Assembly (NCBI RefSeq): GCF_900199405.1
Contig: NZ_LT963430.1
Location: 1,395,605 to 1,459,604 of the forward strand
Source: Beduinella massiliensis
GTDB lineage: Bacteria > Bacillota > Clostridia > Christensenellales > Aristaeellaceae
Length of the DNA stretch: 64,000 bases
Direction: 5' to 3'
The translations under genes and the position numbers were made by a program. Shown one piece after another: positions 20,475-28,648 of the stretch. Each line of letters starts with the position of its first letter. Position 1 is the stretch's first letter. The notes under the pieces were generated by a model, which saw only the letters and a list, made by a program, of their open reading frames with translations, was not told the origin of the DNA and did no database searches.

Positions 20475-21407
20475 GTGTTTGCCAAAAAAGAGATGGCCAG
20501 GTACAAACACAGAAAATTCAGAATCAGCGAGATTCCGCTGCATCTGATGCTGATTCCGGGTATGATCTTCACTGTGCTGTTCCACTATGTTCCCCTGGCT
20601 GGCCTGGTGATCGCATTTCAGCGGTTTATTCCCGCCAAAGGTTTGTTCGGCGATCAAAAGTGGGTAGGTTTACAGAATTTTGAGTACATTTTCACCATGC
20701 CCAACTTCTATAATGTGCTGCGCAATACAGTGGTGATCGCCTTTGGAAAAATTGTATTGAATCTGCTGGTTCCGATCGTTGTAGCGCTCATGCTCAACGA
20801 GCTACAGCATCGAAAGATAAAGCGCTCAATCCAGACCATCATTTACTTCCCGCATTTTTTAAGCTGGATAATCTTCGGTTCTATTATCATGGATCTTCTT
20901 TCCCCGTCAAACGGCATTGTCAACCAGTTGCTGAACCTGCTGGGCTTTGATTCTATTTACTTCTTAGGAAATAATAAATACTTTCAGCAGACGATCGTCT
21001 TGACAGACGTATGGAAAAGTTTCGGATATGGAACGGTCGTCTACATGGCCACCATCACGGGCATCGATCCTACGCTGTATGAGGCTTCTGCCATTGATGG
21101 GGCAAACCGCTGGAAGCAGACCTGGCACATCACCCTGCCGGGTATGCGCATGATCATCGTGCTGATGATGGTGCTTAGCCTAGGCAACGTGCTCAATGCC
21201 GGCTTTGATCAGGTTTACAACATGTACAGCCCAGTCGTCTATGAGACGGGCGATATCATCGATACGATGGTGTATCGCCTTGGCTTGGAAAATGCCAAGT
21301 ATGGGCCGGCAGCGGCGGTAAGCATTTTCAAGTCGATCGTTTCGCTGTTGTTTATTTCAGTTTCGTACTTTGTCGCGTATAAGTTTTTTGACTACAGTCT
21401 GTTTTGA
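20475..21407 (+). CDS. Sugar ABC transporter permease, LplB type
   Basis: 310 residues from GTG at 20475, eight bases after AGGAGG; an ATG at 20469 is too close to that site, and the longer frame from 20427 would begin inside the hairpin. It has six membrane helices and the permease loop EASAIDGANRWKQTWHITLPGMR, the EAA motif that docks on the ATPase. It resembles LplB/YteP permeases for complex sugars. No ATPase is encoded nearby, so a shared MsmX-like ATPase is expected elsewhere (inference). Confidence 0.92.
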   Translation: MFAKKEMARYKHRKFRISEIPLHLMLIPGMIFTVLFHYVPLAGLVIAFQRFIPAKGLFGDQKWVGLQNFEYIFTMPNFYNVLRNTVVIAFGKIVLNLLVPIVVALMLNELQHRKIKRSIQTIIYFPHFLSWIIFGSIIMDLLSPSNGIVNQLLNLLGFDSIYFLGNNKYFQQTIVLTDVWKSFGYGTVVYMATITGIDPTLYEASAIDGANRWKQTWHITLPGMRMIIVLMMVLSLGNVLNAGFDQVYNMYSPVVYETGDIIDTMVYRLGLENAKYGPAAAVSIFKSIVSLLFISVSYFVAYKFFDYSLF

Positions 21408-21420
21408 GGGAGGGAGAAAA

Positions 21421-22344
21421 ATGAGCCAAGAACGCTGTGCGAATGCAATCCCTGCCCGTAATAAGATTCAGGAAAGCAATGGGCGCAGGCTATTTCGATC
21501 GGTGAACCTGGTTTTGCTGATTCTGTTGGCGCTTTTATGTCTGCTTCCATTTGTCAATGTTATCGCCGTCTCCTTCAGCAACAGTTTCTATGTGGACAGC
21601 AACCAGGTCATGTTCTGGCCGAAGGGATTTACAACCAACGCTTATCAGTATATCGTTACCCGCGGAAGCTTTTGGAATTCATTTGGAACATCGGTGCTGC
21701 GTGCAGCGCTTGGCACTGTGATCAATCTGACGCTGATTATCCTGACGGCTTACCCTCTCTCCAAGAGCAATGAAAGACTGCACTTCCGCGGCTTCTACAC
21801 ATGGTTCTTCTTCATTACAATGCTTGTCAGCGGCGGCATGATTCCAAATTATCTTTTAATTGCAAAATTAGGATTGAGAAACACCATCTGGTCACTCGTT
21901 CTGCCGGGCGCACTGCCGATATTTAATCTCGTATTGATGCTCAATTTTTTTCGGCAGGTACCCGCTGCGCTGGAAGAGGCGGCGTTGATTGACGGCGCAA
22001 GCCATCTGCGCACGCTGGTGCAGATCTATTTGCCGGTATCGATGCCGTCCATTGCAACCATCACGCTGTTTTGCATCGTCAGCCATTGGAATGCATGGTT
22101 CGACGGCATGATATATATTACAACGCCGACCAGAATTCCGCTGCAGACGTATTTGCGCAGCATACTCATCGACATGAATGTGGCTGATATGACGGCAGAC
22201 GATTACGAACTCTATGCGCTTTTGGCGAACCGTACAGTCAAGTGTGCACAGATTGTCGTTGCAACGCTCCCGATTCTATGCGTATATCCATTCCTTCAGC
22301 GCTACTTTGTCAGTGGCATAGTGCTGGGGAGCGTGAAAGGGTAA
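21421..22344 (+). CDS. Sugar ABC transporter permease, LplC/YtcP type
   Basis: 307 residues from ATG at 21421 behind gggaggga; the frame is open upstream to 21370, overlapping the previous gene, but has no ribosome site there. It has six predicted helices and an EAA loop (EEAALIDGASHLRTLVQIYLPVSMP), with the usual C-terminal ending GSVKG. It forms the membrane channel with the permease at 20475. The unit ends in a strong hairpin at 22381. Confidence 0.92.
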   Translation: MSQERCANAIPARNKIQESNGRRLFRSVNLVLLILLALLCLLPFVNVIAVSFSNSFYVDSNQVMFWPKGFTTNAYQYIVTRGSFWNSFGTSVLRAALGTVINLTLIILTAYPLSKSNERLHFRGFYTWFFFITMLVSGGMIPNYLLIAKLGLRNTIWSLVLPGALPIFNLVLMLNFFRQVPAALEEAALIDGASHLRTLVQIYLPVSMPSIATITLFCIVSHWNAWFDGMIYITTPTRIPLQTYLRSILIDMNVADMTADDYELYALLANRTVKCAQIVVATLPILCVYPFLQRYFVSGIVLGSVKG

Positions 22345-22380
22345 ACGGCTTTTTAATCGGTTCACTATTGCACATAAAGA

Positions 22381-22416
22381 AACCCCGTTGAGAAAGCCAA
22401 CTTTCTCAACGGGGTT
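22381..22416. terminator. Bidirectional terminator between permease and tRNA-Arg
   Basis: Perfect 16-bp stem aaccccgttgagaaag/ctttctcaacggggtt with loop ccaa. The T-rich side (tttcttta) lies on the minus strand, 4 nt after the tRNA-Arg 3' end, so it best serves the tRNA. It also ends the transporter unit from the other side, where the T tract is weaker. Confidence 0.85.
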
Positions 22417-22420
22417 CTTG

Positions 22421-22497
22421 TGGTGTACCTGACAGGAGTCGAACCTGCGGCCTTCAGAGTCGGAGTCTGACGCTCTATCCAGCTGAGCTACAGGTAC
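22421..22497 (-). tRNA. tRNA-Arg (CCG)
   Basis: 77 nt on the minus strand with CCA encoded. Acceptor stem gtacctg/caggtac, D arm gctcagctggatagagc, anticodon stem tcaga/tctga with loop ctccgac, giving anticodon CCG (reads CGG), T arm ...ggttcgactcc. It stands alone between the sugar island and the GT-C gene. Confidence 0.96.
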
Positions 22498-22513
22498 AGA
22501 TGAACGCCGATAT

Positions 22514-22542
22514 AGTATACCACGTTTAGGTGAATTTGGCTA
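22514..22542 (-). promoter_or_regulatory. Promoter of tRNA-Arg
   Basis: Minus strand: TAGCCA, 17-nt gap, TATACT (complement of 22514-22519), 16 nt before the tRNA. The -35 box is weak. Confidence 0.5.
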
Positions 22543-22580
22543 GCCCTATTTCATATTTCAGCATCAAAGCACGCGGAGGT

Positions 22581-22609
22581 TTCCCAAATGAGCTGAATTG
22601 TGATATACT
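22581..22609 (+). promoter_or_regulatory. Promoter of the GT-C-like membrane protein gene
   Basis: TTCCCA (22581-22586), 17-nt gap, TATACT (22604-22609). The predicted transcript start near 22616 supports the ATG at 22683 over the upstream in-frame ATG at 22530. Confidence 0.55.
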
Positions 22610-22682
22610 AAATACATTATTGCGCAAATTGTGGGTCTATGGATTCATTGGGCCTGCGCAGCCTGTGGGGAAGAGGTGCGAC

Positions 22683-24158
22683 ATGACCAAAAAGCTCTGG
22701 AGGGTGGGAATTGCGGCCCTTCTGTCTATTGCGTTTGGGCTCTTGTTTTTGACTTCAAACAGTCCGCTGTATCGGACCTATGGCGGAGACAGCGCCATTT
22801 TTGTGACGCTGGGGCGCGCGTTGCTCAGCGGGAAAGTGCCTTACGTCGATATCTTCGACCACAAGGGGCCGATGATATTCTTCATCAACGCATTTCCGCA
22901 GCTCTTTTCTCGCACGGTAACCGCTGTTTGGGCGCAGGAAGTGGTGCTGCTTTTTCTCTCGCTGCTGCTGATCGCCCGGATGACGGGCAAGATGGGGATA
23001 CGATTCGCGTTGCCCGCTCAGCTTGTTTATCTCGCTTTTTTCGGCCTGCTGATTGATGGCGGCAATTACACAGAAGAATACTGCAATTTCTTCACGCTGC
23101 TGGGCCTTTCTACCTGCGTGGACTACACATTTACAGAACGTGAGAGCGCTTCCTGGGTACATGGACTCGTGCTGGGAATATCCTTTTCGCTGTGCTTTAT
23201 GACGCGCATGAACAATGCGCTGGGCGTGGCGGCGCTAACCATCGTCTTTGCGCTCGCCCTCGGCTGGAAGGGGGATGGCAAGGGGCTTGCGCGCAATGCA
23301 CTGTCGTTTCTCGCGGGCTGCGTGCTCGTCTGTGGGCCCATTTTAGTTTATCTGGGGCTGCATGACGCGCTGGGGGCGTTCTATTACGCGGCGTTTGAGC
23401 ACAATCTGCTTTACGCGGGGGTGGAGGACTATAGCCGCAAGCGCATGCTGCTTTCCGATCCCTACGGAGATCATGCGATGATCTGCGCGGGCTTTTGTAC
23501 CTTGGGCGCGGTCTGCGCGGCTGTAACGGATCCCAAGAACCGGTCATTGCGCGTGCTTTGCATCGCAGTCGTCGGCTTTGCTGCCGCCTCTGCGGGCAGT
23601 GCCTTTATATCGCACAAGGGCTACTTGCATTATCTGCTGCCCGGCGCGCTTTCTGCCATGATGGGCGCGATGCTGCTGGAGCGCGCGTTTGAGAAGGGGC
23701 CGCGGCAGACGGGAAACCTCGCGGCGGCAGCGCTGTGCGCCTATGCGCTGTCGATTGGTCTGCCCGCGCAAAAGACTGCCGCTCGTGCGGCTGAGGAGGC
23801 GGAATGGACCAGCGAAGGCTTTGAGGAACAGAGCCTAGAGCTGGTATCGCACGTACCGGAGGATGAACGCGGCGATATTCTCGGTTACCGCGTGGAGCAC
23901 AAGTGGTACGTCGTCACGGATGTGGTGCCGGCCAGGCGCATTTTCTTCATGCAGGAAATTTTGGGGCAGGCGAATCCCGCCATTATGGATGAAGTCGTGG
24001 AGATGATGCGGACGGATCCACCCAAATGGCTGGTGATGTTTTATAACAGACCCTTTTCACCGCCATACGACGCGCGCGTGGTGGAAATCGTCGAAGCCCG
24101 GTATGAGCAGGTGGCCACGAACGACTATAACCAGCTTCTGCGACTGAAAGACGAATAA
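22683..24158 (+). CDS. Polytopic membrane protein, GT-C (GT39/ArnT-like) glycosyltransferase
   Basis: 491 residues from ATG at 22683 behind gggaagagg. About ten membrane helices are visible. The first periplasmic loop carries YGGDSAIFVTLGRALLSG followed by VPYVDIFDHKGPMIFF, the acidic-residue pattern of lipid-phosphate-sugar-dependent glycosyltransferases (PMT_2/ArnT class). The last 100 residues are soluble. It probably moves a sugar from a polyprenyl carrier to a surface acceptor; acceptor and donor are not identifiable. It stands alone, with no glycan cluster next to it. Confidence 0.75.
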   Translation: MTKKLWRVGIAALLSIAFGLLFLTSNSPLYRTYGGDSAIFVTLGRALLSGKVPYVDIFDHKGPMIFFINAFPQLFSRTVTAVWAQEVVLLFLSLLLIARMTGKMGIRFALPAQLVYLAFFGLLIDGGNYTEEYCNFFTLLGLSTCVDYTFTERESASWVHGLVLGISFSLCFMTRMNNALGVAALTIVFALALGWKGDGKGLARNALSFLAGCVLVCGPILVYLGLHDALGAFYYAAFEHNLLYAGVEDYSRKRMLLSDPYGDHAMICAGFCTLGAVCAAVTDPKNRSLRVLCIAVVGFAAASAGSAFISHKGYLHYLLPGALSAMMGAMLLERAFEKGPRQTGNLAAAALCAYALSIGLPAQKTAARAAEEAEWTSEGFEEQSLELVSHVPEDERGDILGYRVEHKWYVVTDVVPARRIFFMQEILGQANPAIMDEVVEMMRTDPPKWLVMFYNRPFSPPYDARVVEIVEARYEQVATNDYNQLLRLKDE

Positions 24159-24298
24159 TACATTTTCTGGTTCAGGTTAAAAGAGCCGGGCAGCAAAGCG
24201 CTTAGAGCTTGGAAGCGACAATCAAGCGTCGTGGCGGAGCGCATTTTCGCAGAAGAAATAGGATGGCTCTCGGCAATCCAGGAAGAAAAGGTGTATTT

Positions 24299-27091
24299 AT
24301 GAATAAACTGTCCGGATATACGCTGCGTGCATTCGCGGTCATGCTGCTTATGGCGGTGATGTTGGCTGCGATGCCCTGTGAGGCGGAGACAGAGGGAGCC
24401 GTCCTTCGCGTGGCGTTTCCGCACGTGGAAGGTTTCAGCGCCGTGGGGACGGACGGTCAGCCGTTTGGGCTGATCGTCGACTTCCTCAACGAGATCGCCA
24501 AATATACGGGCTGGAAATACGATTACGTCGAAACAGACGGCGAATCGATAATCGATCAGTTCCTTGCGGGCGAGTTCGACCTGATGGGCGGAACCTATTA
24601 CGCCGAAGGCTATGAAGTATACTTCGCGTATCCGGATTACAACTGCGGCTACAGCAAGGGGGTTCTGCTGGCACGCCAGGACGACGACAGCATCAAGAGC
24701 CACGAGATAAATTCTTTGAACGGCAAGACGATCGGCGTATACGACCGCGCAGTAGAGAACGTACGCCGCATGAAGGAATACCTGGCAATTAACGGCCTCG
24801 ACTGTCCTATCCGTTATTATACGATAGACGATCTGTCGGGGGAGGGGAATCTCTACCGCTTCCTGGAGAATGGCGACGTGGATTTACTGCTGGGGAGCGG
24901 CGTAGACGCAGGGGTCCAGTTAAATGTCGCCGCTACGTTTGATTCGCAGGCTCATTACATCGTGACGACGCCGGGGAATACCGAGATTCTGGATGGCCTC
25001 AACGCGGCGCTCGAAAGGATTTATGAAGCGGAGCCCAACTTTGCCAGGAGAATCTACGACAAAAATTTTCCGGACGTCAGCACGGGTCATATCCGTATGA
25101 ATGAGCGGGAGCGTGAGTACGTTTCGCAAAAGGGGAGCGTTTCGGTCGCCGTACCGCTGGAATGGCATCCGCTGTTCTGCCGCAACAGCAAGGACTCCCA
25201 TGAGGGAATCGTGCCTGACATGCTGAAAGAGGTCTCGGATTATTCGGGGCTGACCTTTACCTATGTTTATTGCGATAGCTATGCCGAGGCTCTGCATACT
25301 GTCGAGCAGGGTGAGGCGGACATCTTGGGCTTTTTTATCGGGACGGACGAGAATGCCTTGGAGAAGGGACTGGCTCGGACGGCGTCTTACGTGGATATGG
25401 ACTCCATTCTGGTGAGAAATAAAGAGTCCAGTTACCCGGCGAGCGGTCTCACTGGCGGCGTGCTGGAGGGGCGGGTTATGCCCGGCAGCATTGCGGCGGA
25501 AACGGTTCGGTATTATGCGGACGACGTAGCCGCCCTGTCGGACGTGAACCGGGGAAAGGCGGACTTCTATTACGGGATTTCATCGCGCCTGGAGCACACC
25601 ATTCAGGCGCAAAACTTCACGAACCTGGTGCATGTCAGCCTGGTGAATGACAGCCTTGGCATTAGCTTTGCGATGCCCAGCCCAGTGCAGCCGGAGCTCT
25701 TTTCAATCCTCAACAAGGCTGTAAACAACCTGTCGGAGGAGCAGAAGACAACCATCAGCAATCGAAACATCGTCTCGATCGGCAACCCGCAGATGAGCCT
25801 GACGAGCATCGTTTACGCAAACCCCGCACTGGTCATTTCCGTCGTGACGGCGTTTCTCGTGTTGATCCTTTTAGCGGTCCTGCTCATTTCGCGTTCGCGC
25901 CTTCGTAGCGCGCAGATGCGCGTAGAACTGGAAAAGGCGGAGGCGGACAGCCACGCAAAGAGCGACTTCCTTTCCAGAATGAGCCATGAAATCAGGACGC
26001 CTATGAACGCTATCGTCGGCCTGACGGACCTCACGGAGGCGATAGAGGGGCTGCCGCCGAAGGCACGGGAAAATCTGCAAAAGATCAAGTCGTCCTCGCA
26101 GTATATGCTGAACCTGATCAGCGACATTTTAGATATGAGCCGCATTGAAAACGGCAGGATGGAGATGAACGACGAACCTTTTTCGATGAGCGCGACGCTC
26201 GACAACATCCAAAGCATGATGACGGCAGAGGCGGAGCGCAAGCGCCTGCACTTTATTCTGAAGACGGAAATCCGAGATGACGCGCTGGTCGGAGACGCCC
26301 TTCGCCTGCGCCAGGTCATCCTCAATCTGCTTTCCAACGCCTTTAAATTTACACCGAACGGCGGCGAGGTGACGCTGCGCGTTCAAGAGGAGTCTTCTAC
26401 TGTTCAGACGGCTACGTATTCGTTCCTCGTGGCGGACAACGGGGTAGGCATCGCACCGGAGGATCAGAAGCGCATTTTTCAAAGCTTTGAGCAGGTAGGC
26501 GCCAATATCACCAAGAGCCAGGGAACCGGTTTGGGGCTGGCCATCAGCCGCAGTATCGTGAGCGCGATGGGCGGCGATCTTACGATCAGCAGCGAGCCGG
26601 GAAAGGGAAGCGTGTTTACCTTTACGTTAACGATGAGCAAGGGAAAGTCAGAAAATACGGAGGGAAATTACGGGGGCAATGGGCTGAATCAACTTTCCGG
26701 CGCGCACATTCTGATGGCGGAGGACAACGACCTTAATGCGGCGATTACCACGGAACTGCTGGAAATTCGAGGGGCCCAAATCACCCGCGCGGAGAACGGA
26801 CGGATCGCGTTGGAACTGTATAAGCAGCACGAGCCAGGGACGTTTCAGGCCATTTTAATGGACGTGCTGATGCCGGAAATGAACGGGCTGGAGGCGACGC
26901 GCGCCATCCGCGCCCTGTCCCGCGCAGACGCGCAATCCATCCCGATTATCGCGATGACGGCGAACGCCTTCAAAGAAGACGAAGAGCAGGCGATGGAGGC
27001 GGGCATGAACGCATTTGTCCCCAAACCCATCGACCTGGCGCGATTGGACCGCACGCTTGCCAGCCTCATTGGCGCTGGACATAGCGATTAA
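24299..27091 (+). CDS. EvgS-like hybrid sensor kinase with two SBP_bac_3 domains
   Basis: 930 residues from ATG at 24299; a TTG frame extends upstream to 24209 without support. Signal peptide 1-30, two family-3 solute-binding domains (about 35-260 and 278-495), membrane helix 509-531, HisKA with phospho-acceptor H563 in RMSHEIRTPMN, an ATPase domain (N box RQVILNLLSNAFKF, G boxes DNGVGIA and GTGLGLAIS) and a receiver with phospho-acceptor D855 in ILMDVLMPEMNG. There is no HPt domain and no DNA-binding partner gene beside it, so the output partner must be elsewhere. The periplasmic domains suggest sensing of an amino acid or similar small molecule. Confidence 0.93.
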   Translation: MNKLSGYTLRAFAVMLLMAVMLAAMPCEAETEGAVLRVAFPHVEGFSAVGTDGQPFGLIVDFLNEIAKYTGWKYDYVETDGESIIDQFLAGEFDLMGGTYYAEGYEVYFAYPDYNCGYSKGVLLARQDDDSIKSHEINSLNGKTIGVYDRAVENVRRMKEYLAINGLDCPIRYYTIDDLSGEGNLYRFLENGDVDLLLGSGVDAGVQLNVAATFDSQAHYIVTTPGNTEILDGLNAALERIYEAEPNFARRIYDKNFPDVSTGHIRMNEREREYVSQKGSVSVAVPLEWHPLFCRNSKDSHEGIVPDMLKEVSDYSGLTFTYVYCDSYAEALHTVEQGEADILGFFIGTDENALEKGLARTASYVDMDSILVRNKESSYPASGLTGGVLEGRVMPGSIAAETVRYYADDVAALSDVNRGKADFYYGISSRLEHTIQAQNFTNLVHVSLVNDSLGISFAMPSPVQPELFSILNKAVNNLSEEQKTTISNRNIVSIGNPQMSLTSIVYANPALVISVVTAFLVLILLAVLLISRSRLRSAQMRVELEKAEADSHAKSDFLSRMSHEIRTPMNAIVGLTDLTEAIEGLPPKARENLQKIKSSSQYMLNLISDILDMSRIENGRMEMNDEPFSMSATLDNIQSMMTAEAERKRLHFILKTEIRDDALVGDALRLRQVILNLLSNAFKFTPNGGEVTLRVQEESSTVQTATYSFLVADNGVGIAPEDQKRIFQSFEQVGANITKSQGTGLGLAISRSIVSAMGGDLTISSEPGKGSVFTFTLTMSKGKSENTEGNYGGNGLNQLSGAHILMAEDNDLNAAITTELLEIRGAQITRAENGRIALELYKQHEPGTFQAILMDVLMPEMNGLEATRAIRALSRADAQSIPIIAMTANAFKEDEEQAMEAGMNAFVPKPIDLARLDRTLASLIGAGHSD

Positions 27092-27120
27092 AGGGAGAAA
27101 GAGGCGGATCGCTTCAAGGA

Positions 27121-27157
27121 CGCGGATGCATCTTCAAAGAAGAGGCATCCGCGCTTT
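27121..27157 (+). terminator. Terminator of the hybrid kinase gene
   Basis: Stem cgcggatgc/gcatccgcg with a 14-nt loop followed by cttttgg, 29 nt after the stop codon. The T run is short. Confidence 0.7.
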
Positions 27158-27199
27158 TGGAATACATCCGTCCCCATGGCATGCAGTTTATAAGGGATA

Positions 27200-27228
27200 C
27201 AAAAAAGGGACGTACAAACGTACGTCCC
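27200..27228 (-). terminator. Terminator of the solitary 5S-tRNA-Asn unit
   Basis: Minus strand: 9-bp stem gggacgtac/gtacgtccc with a 4-nt loop followed by six T (complement of 27201-27206), 5 nt after the tRNA CCA. It differs from the terminator of copy 1 (3371-3412), so the repeat ends exactly at the tRNA. Confidence 0.9.
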
Positions 27229-27233
27229 TATCA

Positions 27234-27308
<75 letters not shown>

Positions 27309-27316
27309 ATATGGAA

Positions 27317-27432
27317 TCCGGCAGCGACCTACTCTCCCGGGCCGTCACCAGCCAAGTACCATCGGCGCATAAGGGCTTAACTTCTGTGTTCGGTATGGGA
27401 ACAGGTGGATCCCCTTCGCCATTGCCACCGGA
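27317..27432 (-). rRNA. 5S ribosomal RNA, copy 2 (solitary)
   Basis: Reverse-strand copy identical by eye to 3171-3286. No 16S or 23S lies upstream; instead a strong promoter sits 27 nt before it. It forms a free-standing 5S-tRNA-Asn unit between the hybrid kinase and the nucleotidyltransferase gene. Confidence 0.97.
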
Positions 27433-27458
27433 AAATGTTGTTCTTTCGAACGGATATT

Positions 27459-27487
27459 ATGATACACCCGACGCGCGGCGCTGTCAA
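27459..27487 (-). promoter_or_regulatory. Promoter of the solitary 5S-tRNA-Asn unit
   Basis: Minus strand: consensus TTGACA (complement of 27482-27487), 17-nt gap, TATCAT (complement of 27459-27464). Transcription would start about 20 nt before 5S. Confidence 0.88.
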
Positions 27488-27498
27488 GCACATTTTGT

Positions 27499-27542
27499 AA
27501 AAAAGCTCCCCTTCCCGCAGCGTAGGATGGCGGGAAGGGGAG
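27499..27542 (-). terminator. Terminator of the nucleotidyltransferase gene
   Basis: Minus strand: perfect 13-bp stem ctccccttcccgc/gcgggaaggggag followed by cttttttac. It lies 4 nt after the stop codon and just upstream of the 5S promoter. Confidence 0.93.
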
Positions 27543-27546
27543 AAAA

Positions 27547-28467
27547 TTATGCGCTCCAGAGCGGATTCGGGTAAACGCCGGAAGCGGTGAGGTCGCGCAG
27601 GGCATTCACGACGACAGGCTTATCCTCCTGATACGTGACGCCGTACCAACGGTCGGCAGAATGCAGCACCTTGACCGTGGCCTTGCCTGCCTGCAAAAGC
27701 GAATCCACGACAAAGGGAAGGAAGTACTCGCCCTTGAGCGGGTTCGTGTGCGCGGTTTCACGCAGGAAAGCGGGGAAACCGCGCTCGAGCTCCTGCACGA
27801 AGCTGGGCGTAAAGCCCCACATGTTCATGGAAACAGGGCTGGCGGCCGGAATACGGTGGTAGATTTCGCCATCCTCCGTGTAGAGCGCGCCTTCGAGGGT
27901 CTTGATGATGTGCGTACGCTCGTGAATCGTCTTGAGGTTGCCGTCCGCATCCGCCGTGCAGACGCCGCGGGAGACGTACCCATTGTCGGTCAGGGTGTTT
28001 TCCACCGGGTAGCCGACCATCGCGTAGCGATACTGCGCGTCGTCCCTGGCGCTTTTCAGGTAGTCGTAGATCGTCTTGAAGGCGGACACGCCGTAGTAAT
28101 CGTCCGCGTTGATGGCCGCGAAGGGAGCGTCGATGTATTCTTTGCAGCAGAGCACCGCGTGCCCGGTTCCCCAAGGCTTGGTGCGGCCCTGAGGAACGGA
28201 AAAGCCCTCGGGCAATACGTCGATCTGCTGAAAGGCATAGGAAACCTCCATCTCCCTTGCGATGCGGTTGCCGATGATCTGCTTGAAGTCCTCCTCGATT
28301 TCGCGTTTGATGAGAAAGACGACGCGCTTAAAGCCCGCGCGTTTGGCGTCAAAGAGAGAGTAGTCGATAATCAATTCGCCGCCGGGGCCAACAGGGTCCA
28401 TCTGTTTCAGCCCGCCGTAGCGGCTGCCCATACCGGCCGCCATGATGACGAGGATCGGTTCGTTCAA
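27547..28467 (-). CDS. Sugar-1-phosphate nucleotidyltransferase family protein
   Basis: 306 residues from the TTG at 28467, eight bases behind GGAGG; a TTG at 28473 is too close to that site. The N terminus carries the nucleotide-binding signature VIMAAGMGSRYGGLKQ, and AAINADDYYG is the metal-binding acidic motif of NTP_transferase enzymes. These join a sugar-1-phosphate to an NTP. The gene diverges from the GH112 phosphorylase at 28649, whose product is galactose-1-phosphate, so a role in turning that product into UDP-sugar is attractive but unproven. It lacks the full length and C-terminal part of RmlA or GlmU. Confidence 0.85.
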   Translation of the reverse strand: MNEPILVIMAAGMGSRYGGLKQMDPVGPGGELIIDYSLFDAKRAGFKRVVFLIKREIEEDFKQIIGNRIAREMEVSYAFQQIDVLPEGFSVPQGRTKPWGTGHAVLCCKEYIDAPFAAINADDYYGVSAFKTIYDYLKSARDDAQYRYAMVGYPVENTLTDNGYVSRGVCTADADGNLKTIHERTHIIKTLEGALYTEDGEIYHRIPAASPVSMNMWGFTPSFVQELERGFPAFLRETAHTNPLKGEYFLPFVVDSLLQAGKATVKVLHSADRWYGVTYQEDKPVVVNALRDLTASGVYPNPLWSA

Positions 28468-28648
28468 GGTCAAGGCCTCCTCACATAACTAGAGTATGAA
28501 ATCATTATATCAAAGAACCGCGGCGATTGCGAGTCCCAAGCGGGATGAAAATGGCGCGGGCGAGAAAGAATTGGCAGAAGGATGGAAAAACAGCGGCCAA
28601 TACGCTATACTTACAGGTAGAAAATTGGGAATACAGGAGGCGAAGCGC

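Noticed and set aside
22421-22497. tRNA-Arg as the attachment site of an integrated element
   Set aside because: No integrase gene or partial tRNA duplicate was found on the other side of the island.
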